Part shown: one piece after another, positions 8,510 to 24,100 of the stretch
Layout: every line of letters starts with the position of its first letter
How positions within the stretch are numbered: the first letter of the stretch is position 1
NCBI GenBank assembly: GCA_008508345.1
Contig: QNGE01000769.1
Coordinates: forward strand, 124,001-188,000
From: Paragonimus westermani
Taxonomy: Eukaryota; Platyhelminthes; Trematoda; Plagiorchiida; Troglotrematidae
Direction: 5' to 3'
Length of the DNA stretch: 64,000 nt
Program-made: the position numbers and the translations under genes
The notes under the pieces: generated by a model
Told to the model about the DNA's origin: nothing
Database searches by the model: none
The model's input: only the letters and a program-made list of their open reading frames with translations

Positions 8510-11500
8510 ATACATTCGTTACTAAAAAATCACATGTTTTTTCAGATGGCTGATTATCAGACAAAAAAATGGTAACGAGAGTAGAAACCTGACAAGAAGA
8601 ACCAGATGAAACTCGAATGTAACGAAAGTGAACGCGTTATGCGCTAAAGTGTGAATAAACAAAAAACACATATGCGTATAAAGAGTGATTTCTTATAGGT
8701 TATATCTTATTCCACGGTTCTTACATGGGTACAATTATCGAGACAAGTTATGATGGCGAAAATATTCCCGCAGCATTTTATTCACGTCAATTCTTGTTGC
8801 TTTATAATTGAGCACGAAACCGCAGCCGTATTCTATATCAAGTATTACGTCATTCATTCCTAAATCTTGCGCCAATCAAATGCTGAACGTAGCTTGTCTC
8901 GAAACTGTCGCAATTCATCCTTGAATAATCTATGATGTGCTAGCAGGGCTGAGAAAGAATTGTGATGAATGTGGGAATCTGAACTAATAGATTCGCATCT
9001 GCTTACTACCGAAATAACTATTAACTATAAGTGAAAATACATACCAACTCCGGTATATATTTTGTTATATTCAGAAGTGCTCACACAATTTCATGCACAT
9101 GTGTCTTGAGCAGTAACCTCTGATATGTGTGCAGACGGATACGCCTATGGCGATTGCTTTGCACCTAACATTTTTTATGTGTATAACATGTACACATATA
9201 CTTCGTATTACAATTTTTTAACTGTGGTGACTTGAATTACCTGCCTCCTGTTAGGGTTTTATACTAGACTCACTGAGTTTTGGATGTGATCAGTTGCTCA
9301 CCGTGTGCACTCTTTTTCTGTGGAGTAATGACTGATTCATCCATTATGTTGGTTACAGCAAACCATGTTAAAAAGCTCAGTATCTTGAAATGCCTTCGGG
9401 ATTAGTGAAAAGTACTTTGTGATTTTGAAAAACACAACCGCACAAGCAAAATATAGCTGACGATCAACATGAACAATCTGCCTGTTAAACAGCGAAATAA
9501 CTCAGTTAACTTCTATAGTCGACATATATTGGTTTTAAACATGTTAACGTAAATAATATTTAGCGCTTGATTTCCGTCGCCTTGCAGAGGTTACATAGCC
9601 TACAAAATGAAACTGTTACCGTAGCCAACAGCGTTTATGAAACTCAATGAAATAGTGCAGAAGTTAACTACGCTTTGAAACCTTCCACTTTCTCTAACTC
9701 ATGACATACATTTTGATATTGTCCATAGGCAAGTGGTAGGAAGGTGTGGGCGGATCGAAAAGCACAGAGCGTGTGAGAAAAAAAATAAATTCACAGGCTC
9801 AAGCTGTTCTGTATGGATTTTTTTAAATACAGTCAGCAGGATATTCAACATGAAGAAGAGCAAGTAAGAGTGGTCAATTTTTTAAGCTGATCTAGCACGC
9901 GCTGCCATCCGCATACCGATGTTCTTCGATGGCACTGCAACGGTCACCACAGTTTTATAACTGACACATTTTATCCAATATTTTTAACACATTCGATGTT
10001 ATTTAAATATCACTCATTTCTAAGTCGACTAGTGTTCTTCGTAAACTTGGTGTTCCGTTATTATTAATGTTTAAAGTTTGCACTATAAAGGAAGCTGTCA
10101 GGAAGTGGTGTAAATGGAACAACAACTAATACATTGTTTCTGACAGTCCTAAGAGAAATAACCAATCTATAAGCTAATCCACGTTTTATTACAGACTATG
10201 TAATCCAAGTTTATGCTGCGCCTTATCTTGATCTGCTTAGTCGTTCGACTGTTGTGTGCCATGGCAAGTTTGCATAACTTAAAACTACTCTTCCCCACGT
10301 AAATATATAAACGTCATTCAACCAGCACACAGGTCACGGGGCTGCCTTGGTAGAAAACCTAGGGTCGCTGTTGAATGAAGTCACGATTTTGCACTGAGTT
10401 GGTGTTGTAGCGCACATTTGGCGAGTTAGGCTGCTTGCAAGTTTATAAATCTGAAATGTGCGCGTACCTATTGCTAATGTCCTATAAATCTTTTGAACTG
10501 CTTAACGTACGCGTAATAACCCACCACCCTTATTTATATTTGACTGAATACTACAATAGGTTTCAGTCCTATTAAAATGCAACTTGTATGGGGTTGTAAA
10601 GATTCAACTGTTTGGCGTTATTGGGGAAGATGTTCCAAGTTCAATGTGGAGTGCCACATGCTTGGCAGTAATTCGTTTTTGACCATGTTAAACGAAATCC
10701 ATGGTCCACGGGAAAACTTTTCAAATGTACTCCGTATACCTCTGTGAACCGCACGTTCTACACCTACAGTTCAGTGACCTGGAGATTATATGCAGGGCAT
10801 TTCAGGGTTTTTGCAGCAAGATCCGTCAAGGATTATCGGCCAAGCATTAACAACAAAAAACTTCACTGCGTTGCAATGCTGGCAGGACCGCACATCGTTT
10901 TCTGTGACCCGGTATAGTGGGTACTGCGATGTGATTGTATTAGAATCCCAAGCTCTTTTAAATTACGGCGCGCTGAATCAGTGGAAATTCGAGAGGGAGA
11001 CAAGTAATTGTCTAATCTATGTGTCATGTCACTGAATAGGTGAAGTACATCGCATATTTGATGGAATAAAACATGAAAGAAATAATTTGGTGAGCGTTCA
11101 TCGTTGAAGTTTTATTATTCGCGTGTTGTTTGCGACGTCCACCTTTTCTTCCCTTTGTCTTGCGGAACCAGATATTGATTGGGTTTCAGATATCTTCATC
11201 AACGCTAACACACATTTTTATACTTTATAGTCCCTACAAACAATAAGACGTTTATCATTTTCCCGGGGATAGTTCCAGCTCTCTGTAGTCAGGGTTGATT
11301 AGAAATATTGACGTTTTCGATAGTTTTTATTCAATTTGTTGTTAAGTTCAACGCGTTTTGCTCGGCCCCAGTGAAAATGCACCTGAAAATGTTGTGCAGG
11401 TCTGCCGGTCCAAGTGTGGGATATTCATTGGCCGGATAAAGATTTTTGATTTCAACCAGAATACAACTCTGAATATTAACTGGTGACAAGATTGATGTGA

Positions 11501-14230
11501 AAGTTTTCTCCATTTAACTACGAACATTACAAGCTTGATTGTAACGTTGTTGCAGCAAACATTGTTAAAGAAAGTTGAATAGATGAGTTGTGCAAGAATC
11601 TTCTGGATGTGTCGGCTGAGTCAGTAATTTAAATGGAATTTATAAATCTATTGTGTAGCTATTTGCGACATTTGACTAATATTTTAGCATGACAATCACT
11701 CTGAAATCTGTAAATTTTCATCGTGTGTGTCAGAAATATTTTCGAATCTATAAACCAAACATCGAACGTGATAGAGTACTTAACGCCAAACTCACGTAAA
11801 GCCTGTCGCATGCACCCTTATGGGATGAAGACGAATGCTACAAATGAAAATTAAGCGTTATTGTAAATAAAGCCATCATCAAACACATTGTGATTGAACA
11901 AATGCAGACAAGGTATAGTAAACCTTATCATTCGGCAGTACCTGAAATGTCCCCACCGGGGTATGTAAAATTGTAAATTTTTGTAGGTACTAGCTGTGGT
12001 GATCCACAAAGCCTTTACCGTCGTATATCATGTGCTAAGCAGGTGGTAGCACACCGGTAATAGCAGCAAACTGGCAGCGAACTAGGGCACCGTGTGTGAG
12101 AGTTTTGCCGTACAACTTTAAAATTACTACGACACGTCAGTTTTGCATCCTCTTATTTGAAAAGCCTCGTTGTTTAGAGTCATATTGTAGCGAGAAGGCG
12201 TCCAACAAAGCACAATCTTTATTGTCCAAATCGCTAGTCACATGCAACGCGCGCTCTCTTGTTTATGAGTCGTAANTCGAAAACTCGCACCTCCGACCTG
12301 ACAATTCACCACAATATGGTTTCGCACTTCTAGAAAATATACTCTGACGAAGGAAGTAGGCAGTCAACACATAAGAGGGTCGTATCTTAGACCATTGAAG
12401 CAAAGAAGGCCGAATAACGGTGCGTTGCGAACTGAGAAGAATTATCTAAAACAAACCGCGTATGAACCAGGCATGCCAGAAAACAAGTGAAACAAATTAT
12501 TTTTTTGCGTATTGCACTTGGAATATTAACTAATTATCCACATCTCTTCAAACACGGTTTCCTCCATTTTATTGCAGGCATTAATTAGGACAGATTCAAG
12601 TACAACAGGTTAATCAAAACATAATTTCATTGTCACTACTGTTGATGGTAAGCTCTTCATTACAGATAAGCGTAAGATACTCTCGAGCACTTTTCAAAAT
12701 CAATTCATTCACATTAGGTATCCAGAAAAATATGTCCTTGAGTAATTATCTCAAACGCATTTAGGTCCTTAGGACTCTATAGTAATGACACTCAATAGAG
12801 AAAGGAAGATTATGCTTTACGTCTTCCATGTGGCTTGTCGAAGCCTTCTTTCACTTCAAAAAGCCCAGTGTTGCTGACTCATAACCCCAGAATAGTAGTT
12901 CCTTTTTTCTTCACGTAACTTTTAGCGATATAATCAGTCCTCAGCGCATGCTTTCTGACGCGCAGATTCTGGTTTGTGAATGTTGGCCGAAAATACTCGG
13001 TTTCATCAAAATGTGGTTCACAATACATGTTCTCAAAAGCGAGCTTCTTTCAGCCAGCAATTGATTTTTCATATACAGTGAGATACTCCAATACTGCAGA
13101 GATGATTTTCTCTATATGTCAAGAAGACGGAAGTCGCTTTATTCATTCATGCTGGTTGTATTATGGAAGCTTTACTGGGGCATTTCTCCTGGAGAGCAGC
13201 GGACAGACACGGCCGTTTACAACATTCACATTTTGTTCTCTCCGTGGGCACATATAAAACAGTTATGTTGGAGGTATGCTATCAGTCATTCTTTTGCTCA
13301 GCTTTAACAGGCAGCCTTTCGAATACTCTCTTGTACACTGTATTTTGAATGCCACAGAATTGACTGGTTGATAACCGGTGAGATCCATTACAAATAAAGT
13401 TCCACCAACATCGGATTAAATGGTCAAAACCTCCTCTGTTTTTCTTGTGGATTTGACTACAATCAGCCGCCGGACTCCAGCAGTTAGGATTTTGCTTTCC
13501 TGCCACAGCGCAATCATGGAGAGAAGCTGAGATAAAACTTGTTCACGTGACATTAGAAGGTCTAGGTTTTGTGCTATGAGGGTCACTGCAATTAGTTGTT
13601 TGTGCTCATTCATGGAAAAAAAACGCTTTAAAAACTGCACATCAAAAGTTTCAAGGACAAATTGTATAAAGTTGTACACTAAAAATATCGTTCTTTAATA
13701 CATCTGAACTTCCCTGTGGGTTAATGCCAATGGCGTAAAAGCGAGTGAGATCTTGCAGTTTTTGTTGGCGTTCCCTTGATCACCACTGCTGAAGCTTGCG
13801 GGAGAGCCGGGATAGTCTGCGGGCAATTTTCCAGGGTAACAGAGTCACGGTATAAGGGGGGAATTGCTCACAATACGTCTGTAAACCCAAAGTGTTTCTT
13901 TATATATTTAAGCCTAATGGGTGGGAGATTATCTTGGCGTCTCTGGTCGTGAATCTGGTTGATCTCAACAAAACTTGCTCACTGGAAAAGGAATAGGTTA
14001 GCTGCCTCCTGCCGAACGTTTCCGCTCTATTCAGAAGGCTGACAGCAAAAATCCAATAAAGTGTCTTCCAAAAGGATGAAACGGATACCATATCAAGGGA
14101 TGAAAGTGTCATGCCGTTCGCTGAACTCGACGAACGTTGAAAAAAGATGCTCTGTCAAACTGTAACGGTTCTATGCAATCTGTCATCTTCTGAAAGTCCC
14201 TTTATTTATAGTTTTGTCTGCAGATTAATG
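8510..14230. other. No supportable gene; one undetermined base
   Basis: Only short, unsupported frames are present (for example 81 codons at 10790-11035 and 93 codons at 12976-13257), without recognisable motifs. The single ambiguous base in the window is the N at 12276. Confidence 0.5.
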
Positions 14231-15100
14231 TGGAGTGATCGTTTGTTCAACCTCCTAAATGCGGAGCAGAATGATGTCAGCTAGCTACCAATCCATCGCT
14301 GTGATTAGGATCTTGATGAGAGTCGTTGAGAAACCGTCGGTCAACGAAGTCCAGGCTCAGCGTGCATGATCTGTGTTGCTAAGTCCAGTCCAGCGCGTTC
14401 ACGAACATGGGTGTCCCTCCTCACAGACTTATAAGTTACAAGGGAAAATAGAAGCAGGCAGCAGTTGAAAGCCGTGCTCTACATATAGTCTCCATATGGT
14501 ACAGAAGGGTGCTTGGATAGATAAATCATCGGGGCTTGTGCATGAAACCACTTTTCTCCAGGCTGAGATACAAAATCTTATGGTGAGCATGAGCGTTTCT
14601 GAGGAACCTGGAACAGTGCGTTCCCGTAAGATTCATCATATCTCCAGACATGCTCTGGTGGGTTTAATGTCTCCGATTTCTGTGTTAGGTTCTCTTTCCG
14701 CTTCACATCACTGGGCCTCTTGTTCTCTTGGATGTGCTCTTATTGATTTTGTCGGCAGGGTAGCTTTAGTTCCTCCATTCTTTCTGACTTCAGAAGTAAC
14801 AATCAATAATGCGGAGCTGCCAGCAAGGGTTCCTCTGTGTTGTTTCTACTCTGCTGACCTTTTGGGATGCTCATCAAGAACTGAGTCCAGTGGTATCCAT
14901 TACGCTTAGCGTGTGATAAAATAGCGATGGAGCGGAGAGTTGGTAAGCAAACTGGCCTGACACACGGTTTGAATGAGCTATCACTCACAGGGGCGTGGTA
15001 GACTGCCTCTGTATTTGATACCTTACTGGTGACTACGGGGTTGACTGATCCCCCCTTTATATTAACCCGCCATATTGAACATTCACTTCCCAAGCTATCT
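14230..15100. other. Unclassified region with overlapping open frames
   Basis: A 137-codon plus-strand frame (14496-14909) overlaps a 96-codon minus-strand frame (14803-15093). The base composition is richer in G and C than in the flanks. The minus-strand peptide resembles the uninformative translations often seen from dispersed flatworm repeats, but I cannot name a family. Neither frame shows a domain, signal peptide or convincing splice context. A repeat is the likeliest reading. Confidence 0.25.
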
Positions 15101-18100
15101 TTGTCGAAACATCTATAAGCGCTTCGCGGACACCTGTTAAGGATATACAGCTACAAAAAGGTCATTAGAGGAAGAGATGGAGCAATATCCATCATGCCAT
15201 TCTTAACCTAAATATTCCCCCCATTTGCTGAGGTATTTACGAAGTCATTTGGCGAGTGTGGGCGTGACCTCGGTTCGGTTAGGCTGCCGGTAACCATTCT
15301 ATGCCTCAAGAAAGTTTATGGCCTAGTTTACAACAATGAGCTCCTTTGATCCAATTTATTAACATGGTGAATAGACGTTGCAGGAGGCTATAATTCCGTA
15401 TGTATGCGAACGAAAGGAATAAACGAAATGCTAAAATCTTGCAATATTTTTTTCCTTAGTTTATGTTGATATTACTTATCGGGATCTGTCCATTATTTCC
15501 CGCATATCGTCGGCCCTTCTCAGTAACTTTAAACTCATCTAGCCTCACCTATTGTCTCATTCCTAACGTTCCATCTTACTTGTGTCTAGTTCGGCGAACG
15601 CTGTTTTACTAACCACAAGTATTACTTGGCTGGCCAGCAGTTCGCTTCATGCATACAACTACGGGTGAGCCGAGTTCTTCTGGCTACATCTAACTCTCGC
15701 TTTTTATCAAGCGACAAACATTGGGGGAGACAAACAAAAATGATGCCCCTAAAGTTTCAGTCCCACTTGAATATGAACATGAAGAAAATGAACTGCAAAC
15801 AATAGCACCACTGCAAGCACAACGACTGAAAACAGAATATACAACGATATTTTCAATCTACCGAGCTCACTGCATCAAAATATTACAACTAGTAACGACT
15901 GAACTCAGTTGGGCGTGTATAAATCTCTTCAAATCTAATAAGCAACATCTTTAAACTTCAATGTCCACGAGAAATAAAGAGGTATATAACAACTTTTGTG
16001 TAAAATTCCAAGTGAAGATAATAAAAAATGTTTGAATAGGACTGATGAAAAATTCAAACGCACAAAAAGGCACAGCTGAAACTGAAAAGTGCTAACCTTG
16101 AGGCAGGCTTAAATTTGGTTGATTCAAAGAGCCTAAATGTTTTTGTTGAGAGGATAATCACAAGAGTTTCCGCTGAACACACAAACACTTTGAAGTTATA
16201 CAACAATTTAATACGCAACTAAGTATCGATTACTGATAAAAATTCAGCGTTTAAACACACTGGAAGAAGGTCCAAACCGCTTGACTGAAAGTGTTGTTCT
16301 TTTACTTGTAGCCTCACATTCAAGAGAATGATTAGCGTTGGAGGGTTACTACAAGCGTGGCACATCAGGTCAACAATTCTACTAATATTTCCATTATAAC
16401 CCTTAAACAATCTATAGAAAGAACCAACCACGTTGGCATATGTCGCGCGTCCAATTTTTAAATAGCAATAACCTTAAACTTGAACAAAAATGGCAATAAA
16501 TCAAGCAACTTTTATTTTTTACCCATTAAATGTAACTTGAGCACGTGTTTTGAATGTTCTATTAAAATTAAGGCGGTATCAAATATTCGTAATCCAAAAT
16601 AACTGATCCCCACGTAGTCTCAATGAGCCCTAATGGTTTACAATTCATCAAGACAACATAGCTTTACAGATGCGCACGCATCCGGTACAACTAAAAGTAC
16701 GTACTTATTGCATGGACATTTTGAGATAAGTAACGTACACTAGTTACAAAAGTTACGCGTATTATTTGCGTATTATTTTACATCGATTTAATATGGTTAA
16801 ACATCGGCTGACACACTGGGCAGTGTGTCCAATTAAAGTTAATAACTCAATACAGATGGCAAAAAAAGAAATTGTCGAACAAAGGAATTATAGCAATAAA
16901 CAAGTCTACCTGTGTGTAAGCCGATCGAGTTGTCGTCAAGTCACAGTCAATTCATCAAAGTCCGGTTTATCTGGAGGTAATAAATTGCAAGGAGATTCCA
17001 CTTTTTCGTCCGAAACCACCTTCTCTCTCGAGAATACAAGGTGACCGATCGACATAAGCAAAAATATTCAGAACAGTTAAAAGGTAACCTTCGCCATTTC
17101 TTCCGCCTATTCGATCTTTATTCTGTAGTGCTGATTGGTGGCTTAATAATGTTGAGTAGAATTTTTGGTAGCTGTCTTTCTACCTTCTGATTTGAGAACG
17201 ATTGTAGGTCTTTATGCTTACATAAATACCCTGTAATTTCTTCCTTGTTTAACAAGTTTCTGGAGTGGAACAAAGTGACTCTTCACTCGTCTTTTGGTCT
17301 GACTTAGGAGCAATTACCGAGGATAGTCGCTTTATTCTCGGGATCAAGATTATCAGTTTTTTCATTACGAGAGAAAGAATTAAAATACCGTTCCGAGGAT
17401 GGACCAGTGTGTTATCCTGAGGGTACATGACATAAAGTTGTGCGTCAATGATTAGTTGCTGTATTACCTACAAGAAGTAACCTTACACCTGTGAACCACA
17501 GTTTGAGCAGAAGAATGCGAAAATATGGTGAAAGCGTCACTCACGCCTTTGAATTCACCGAATAAAGGATGAATAATGTACCGTAAGGCTGTAAAGACAT
17601 AGTGTCTTAAGTGACCACCAAATATCCCCATCAACCGTTTTCCCTAGCTGGGATGCTGTTTGGTTTGAATCAAGAAAATGCGAACTCCGAGGTTATTTTT
17701 CGATATTGCCAAACTGGTCTCATGGAGTAATTTCCAAAGTGAGGTCATAAACCGACTTGACACGTACAAACGAACAAACTCCCCTGAAAGTTTTTGATAG
17801 AGTGAAGTTTTTCGAAGTTCCGCCAGCACTGGTTTCTCCTTATAGCAATACTTCATCCAAACATACGATGACCTTAAGTTGTTCGTCTTCAAAATTCTAC
17901 TGAAACATAACTGGTATCCAAGGTAGGTCTTCCAAACCACAAACAGCTAGGTGTTCCGCCACAGTGATTTGAGGGCAGATGTCTTGTTTTTTTACATCCG
18001 ACCAACACCCGTTGAGCGCTGCCGAATCTCTTCGAACAGTATTGATCTAAGATTTTACAGACAAATACCATTTTGTTACATGAAATAGCAGCAACGTAAG

Positions 18101-21100
18101 CAATCTGGTCTGTTATTTTTTAAAATGACTGTTTACTGTTTGAACGGTGTTGCCATGTGAAATTTTCGACGTATAAAATGTAAACATACTTCATCGAGGC
18201 GGCACAGTTGGTTTGCTATATATACAGCATGGTCGCCTATAATAGAGAGAAGGGTCTCGTGATAGGGCTACACAACAAATAAGCAGGAACGCAAGTGTTT
18301 TATTTACAAGCAAGTAAAAATAAATGTCTTAATTTATGCATATTATTGTTGCGTCAGACAAAACATTGTGATATATTCGTAGTACGAATGCAGAAAGAGC
18401 AGTAGGAGAGATATTCTTTAGGATAAATGGGCAGGTGAAAGGGCCTGACTCTACTGGATTTTCACAAATTATTCAGGCATCATTTGGTCGTTCAGGCGTC
18501 CATACCTATGGTAGATATCTGTGAAATGTTTTGTTCAATGCTGGTTACCCGTCAAGTTACTCTGCAATGAATAATCTGGAGGTAAACTGGACGTCCACGT
18601 AAAACATGCAAACAATGCCATCCAGATTTGCAACAATCCTAACTGCCCCGGTCTTCGTAAAAACACTAGAATTTTGCAAACCTGATATACGTGTGATTGG
18701 AGTGCGATCACTCACATACACCTCCTGAGCTCAGCAAGTATGCTCGGTTAAAGGTCCTAACAATTCGATCGGAACCCAAATCGTGAAAGGCGAACATCTG
18801 TAAAGCAAATCTTAACGTGATAAACATCTTCTTGATAAAGTTGCTTATACCTCTATGCAAATTTAGACGATCCCAGAGAGAACTTAGATAGGGATAATGG
18901 ACAACAACGTGCGCTTCTACCTAGCGGCTTAGTAGACAAAAAATTGTTAGGTTTATCACACAAGGTTTCTGAGAAACAAACTATGATAGAAGAACTCCAA
19001 TAAAGTTTGTATGCGTTTTAATTTTTCAGATAGGTTTGTCTTAAGTAGACCAATGCTGTCTATATACGATATCAATTCTTCCAATTTCACTAGGCTGTCT
19101 GCCTTTGTTCCAGCTCGTGTTTTTTTTCGCTCTTTTATTGTGGACAGTAGTTAAAAGGTTTGAAAATGGGTGACGAACATTCACATGTGTTCAAGCTTAC
19201 CGGCTACGGATAAAGTGATATTATTGAAACCTAACCAGGCTTTTCATTAGATCTGGTTGTGAGAAATACTTTTGGGACCAGACATACCGGAATGAGGAAA
19301 ATTATAGCGGCTAGGTCAACCCCGTCTATGATGTTCAACAGAGAAAATTATACTTGGCTTACTAAGTTAAAAGAAGTGGGATGAAACGATCTTCAACACC
19401 TGTAATTGCTAACGATAAAGCATGGGGTGTACTTAATCCAAAGTACATAGACCGTAGGAAATGATAAGTTACATTTGCATCTAGCTTGCCTCATAACTAC
19501 TTCAACGTCATTTTTTAAAGTCAGTGTACGACGAAATCTGGTTGGAAATAACCTTGTACGTTAAGTGATGCTACACCGCCATCAGTATTTTTGCCTACAG
19601 TCATTCCCGTAGGCGTTATGGTTCAGAATTCAGTTAGTCCTGACAATATCAACAAAGCAATATAACAGTAAGTAGATTTACATGTATAAAAGAAAAGGGG
19701 GAAACACGAGGAGAAAGTAAAAGAGAACTAACGAAGAAACAAAACCACGGAAGAGATAAAAAAGACCAACACACATGCAAATGCAAGTTTTCCGCTAAGT
19801 GAGACAATCGTTTATCAGAAAAGCTTCTGTAGCCCTTGACCACATAATCACCTGACCTCCATGCGGCTCCTTCTAACCGATAGTAGCCACACGCTACAAA
19901 GCACGGTATGCAGACGCATCGTCGGCACATGATGTGTGGTCTATCCAACGTACTGTGCATTCTTCTCACCACAGTTATCGATTACAGATTCGCACTTCTT
20001 CTAAATAAGCGCTGACAGAGTGTCGTATTGCCTGCACAGACAGTACATGTTATTGTGACCGCGAGGGACACTTGGCCTACGAAATTGTTTACTACAAGAA
20101 AGCTCACACAGGTTATATGAAAACACAACAACGGACGTGTACAGTCGTTTGCACACGTGATGTGCAACCGGACACACTGAGCGGCGGTACATTGTCATTC
20201 GCCTTGGTGAAACGTCCTTCATAGTGTGTAAACACTGTTTCCGTAGTGGCTTCTGGCTCCTCGTCTTTCTGGTGTTCATACCTACTCCTTAGTTTCCGAA
20301 TGTACGCACCATCCTTCTCACAAACGAGGGTACACGTTGTACAACAATGTAATATGGACAAACTGGCATGAATATTGACAATAGTTTCCCTTTAGCGAGT
20401 TGATTTTAGCTGACTTTCATCTTATCATCTGATGCGTTGAATCGGCTAAGCTTCTACGGGGAATCGAAGTTTACCTTCACTGATTTGAATCTTGGCGGAA
20501 TTGTATGAACGTTTTCGACCGTTTGACAATTTGTGTCGAATTTGGAAACTGAACTAAAAGAACCATATGTGTAAATATCATTTCAAACTTGTACTTCCAC
20601 ATCGTAGACGTATATGCCCAGTTCAAAGAAACTTTACTTAGTCAAATCTAGTCACGTCCGCCTTTGTGATTTAACCACAGTGTAATCACGTTTCGTTTGT
20701 CAGCTTCTTGGGTTTGGCAACTTACCAGCTAAACCTGACGTAGTTCTGAACCGCAAATGATTCGTTTGCGTGTAGGTGACCTCACCAAAGCAATTGATGC
20801 CAAGGGTTCATCATTGATTAGCTCAGCGATACACTAGTTCGCCTGTCTATCATAATGCGAAAGAATGAGCGGTGGAAAAAATTATTCGAAAGTTGACCTT
20901 AGATGGAACAAATTTTAGGAGGCGATTAAAACGCAATACATTTTATCTGCTGCCCAGTCAAGTGCACGTACGCCATGGAAAATTGGTGGTCTGAGCAAAG
21001 AAAGCTAGAACAACACAGAGCACAAATTGGAAACCATAATAATATTTTTTCGTATTCAGTAGCATGGACGTTTCCCTCTGTTTCCATATCCAGTAGCAGC

Positions 21101-24100
21101 CTGAACTGTGAAGAAATGAGTTGGCGGTAGAAATATGATTTAGCTTATTCTGGTCCTACGTGCATACTTATCAGGTCAGCATATTCAGTGAACTGTCTAA
21201 TGTTCCCCAACAAAACTTATGTGAATCTCCAACGTTTTATGTTAAACAAGCTGGAATCGTTAAATACGATTTGGCAATGGTTACAGAACGGGCCCTCTAT
21301 ACTGCAACGTTTACACCGTCTTCACCAACCAAGTGACTCATTGAAATTTCTAGTTTGCATCAACTGCTACTTCCAAACAGATAAAAGCTGACACCACCCT
21401 AAGCTGTTTTCAATCAAAGAAACAAAACTCGATTACACTTTTCAGATGTTTCCGAGTAAACCTCGAAAATGAAAATAGTTTCGTTTTCAACATATAATAC
21501 TGAACCTTGAATTGTCCCGGGTTTTAAATTGAAAATAACCGTGATTTCATTTCAGAACGGAAGCTATGTTTTGCAGTTGCCATACAAACTAATTACGTGT
21601 AATTGTTTTATTAAATTATTCATTAATTTTAGGGAGTTTTCCAAGAGTTTATAAAAGATATCGGGATAAATTTTTCGTGAGAAGCTCCAAGCAAAATGGC
21701 AAGATGGGGGAAGTCTCAAAGCAATTTAGCAAGAAGCACCTCACAACCAAAGTTAGTTTACCCGAGCCATATAGTAATTTTGTTTGTATAGAATGCTTTT
21801 CAGATCTGGTAACTCAGGAAGTCTTAATATAAAAGTGTATACACCCACAGGTCTTGAGAACTTGAGCTGGAGTTCACGAAGATTAAACTATATGAAAATG
21901 TACGGAGAGCTGAAAGTTGAAGTGAGTCATGTATAATTATTTTTCGCCAAATTGATTACTGAACGTTAATCGATTTCGATTAAAATACTCCTGAGGAAGG
22001 ACACCCGAGGTGGTTGAAGTGTACAGTATTACAACTTGCTCGTAACGTTGTGTTATTCCCAATCTGTTTATCGATAGCATGTTAAGCACGACGCCCAAAC
22101 TGTTCAATTTCATTCGTGCTAAATTTGGTGCGAATATCTTATAGCTAGACTTGTTTTATTTTTGAGTGTACACCATATCATATGTAGGATGCGTTTGGAG
22201 CGTGCTCTACTTTTATTGAGTGCGACAGCTTCTCCTCAATTTGGAGTATCTCGTTTCAACCAGGATTCTTAAGTACGCCAATTTTCTTGTACGTGGTGTT
22301 TTGAACTAAATAAAATACGAGCTTCACACATCAAAAACTTAACGGTAAACGTCAGGAAAAAGAATATGACACTGCAAAATCTAGATAAACAGACGAAAAT
22401 ATCCATTAGAAAGTCTACAAAACAAGACAATGAACTGATCAGCTTCTAGCTTCCTAAGTGGATTTACTCAGTTTTAGAACACCAAATATAGTGAAGCGCT
22501 TGTATATACCGAATGAGGTAAAAAGAGTTTTGGACGATCAAACTGTACACAAAATTTCATGTGATGTTATTACGTAGGTGAACTTATCAACGCTGAATCC
22601 ACCTTTAGTTGGTGTAATTAAATTTTTTACTGCAACTACGGGTTCAGCAGGCTAGTCAGAACTGTCTCATAGGAGGCCTTTACATTTGAAGGCACTAAAT
22701 ACACTAGAATAACATTGACGATATCACCGACTTTAGCAAGTAAACCAAGACTCTCTTCTAAGTCACTGATAAAGAACATTGTTGAATTGTCACTCCAATA
22801 AACGACACTTCCATTAAGAATTTTGATTTCAATGTTTATTCGAAAAAAGGCAGAACACTCTTTGGTCTCGACAGTAATCTGAACCGTATGAGAAAAATTT
22901 ACATCACAACGAAACTTAAGAAAAACCCTGTTAAGTCTGAGTGGAGTAGAAATAGAAACATTTTGAACACAGATATATTAATGGGTGTAACAAGCTGACA
23001 TCACAATTAGCTTCTCTAAATTTCGACTCCATCTATCATGAAGTTCTCAGCTGGGCAAGCGACATCTACCCAGTTCACCCAACTGTACGGTCTGGTCTGC
23101 ATAGATCCTGACTCAATGGTAAATGTTAGTGATTTCATCAAAGAATACTCGGTTTTGGAAACGCTCCACTGATATAGCAACTACGCTGCCCAGTCATCAT
23201 ATGTTACACGTTTTACTATCAGGTCGACTAAATTCTTACCCGAAGTTTTCATGAACAGATACCTGCAGTGTGATGGGTTTCTCACGTATTTCCTATAATA
23301 TGAACTGGGTCTAGAAGATAAAAATATTCAAATATAGTGGACGTATTCTTGTGCTCAACATAAACAAACAACGTACCTGGACCACGAAAGTGAGTCTATT
23401 GTATTAAGGCATTATGAACCCTTCTGTAGGCGATAACCATGGATAATACGAGATCCTGTTTTCCCTTCGACATTTTTCACCCACATCACATTTGAACAAG
23501 AGGATGATATATAAGTGAATTGAACAAACCAAAGCCTCAGGCAGAATATCCGCAATGGAGAACGTAAGAATAGAAAAAACTTAGGGATAGCACTTTGTAC
23601 GTTAAAACCACGAAGTCTACTTTATATAGACTGGTGTTTTACTTTTAGTGATAACTGTTGGCCACCTCTGATAAAGGGGCTAAGCGAAACGGCATCAGTG
23701 GTCTGTATTACGTCAACCTGATTAATGCCCACCGAAGATTCTCATCAGAATCAGCGATTTCCTCAAGAAAACCTCCCAGAATGTCACGCTTGAAAATGTT
23801 AAACAAGATCGGCTGGTTTACACACTACTGATGGGTGATACTAACAGGTTTCAGAACCATTAACCCAGTTTTCAAAGTGAGTACGCAACGCTGCTGACGT
23901 TTATACAGTTTTATCGGATCTCCCGTACAGAAATCAGTTCCAATGAATTTCACTATCAACGATCACTGGCAAAATTTATAAATTATTTAACTGAACGTTA
24001 ATCTGAACACCAGTTTGAAAACTATGTATCACACTTCTGGTTAATGTTTTCTACAACATTTCTGCCACAATTTTTGTCTAAACTGTTTGACCCCAGTGCT

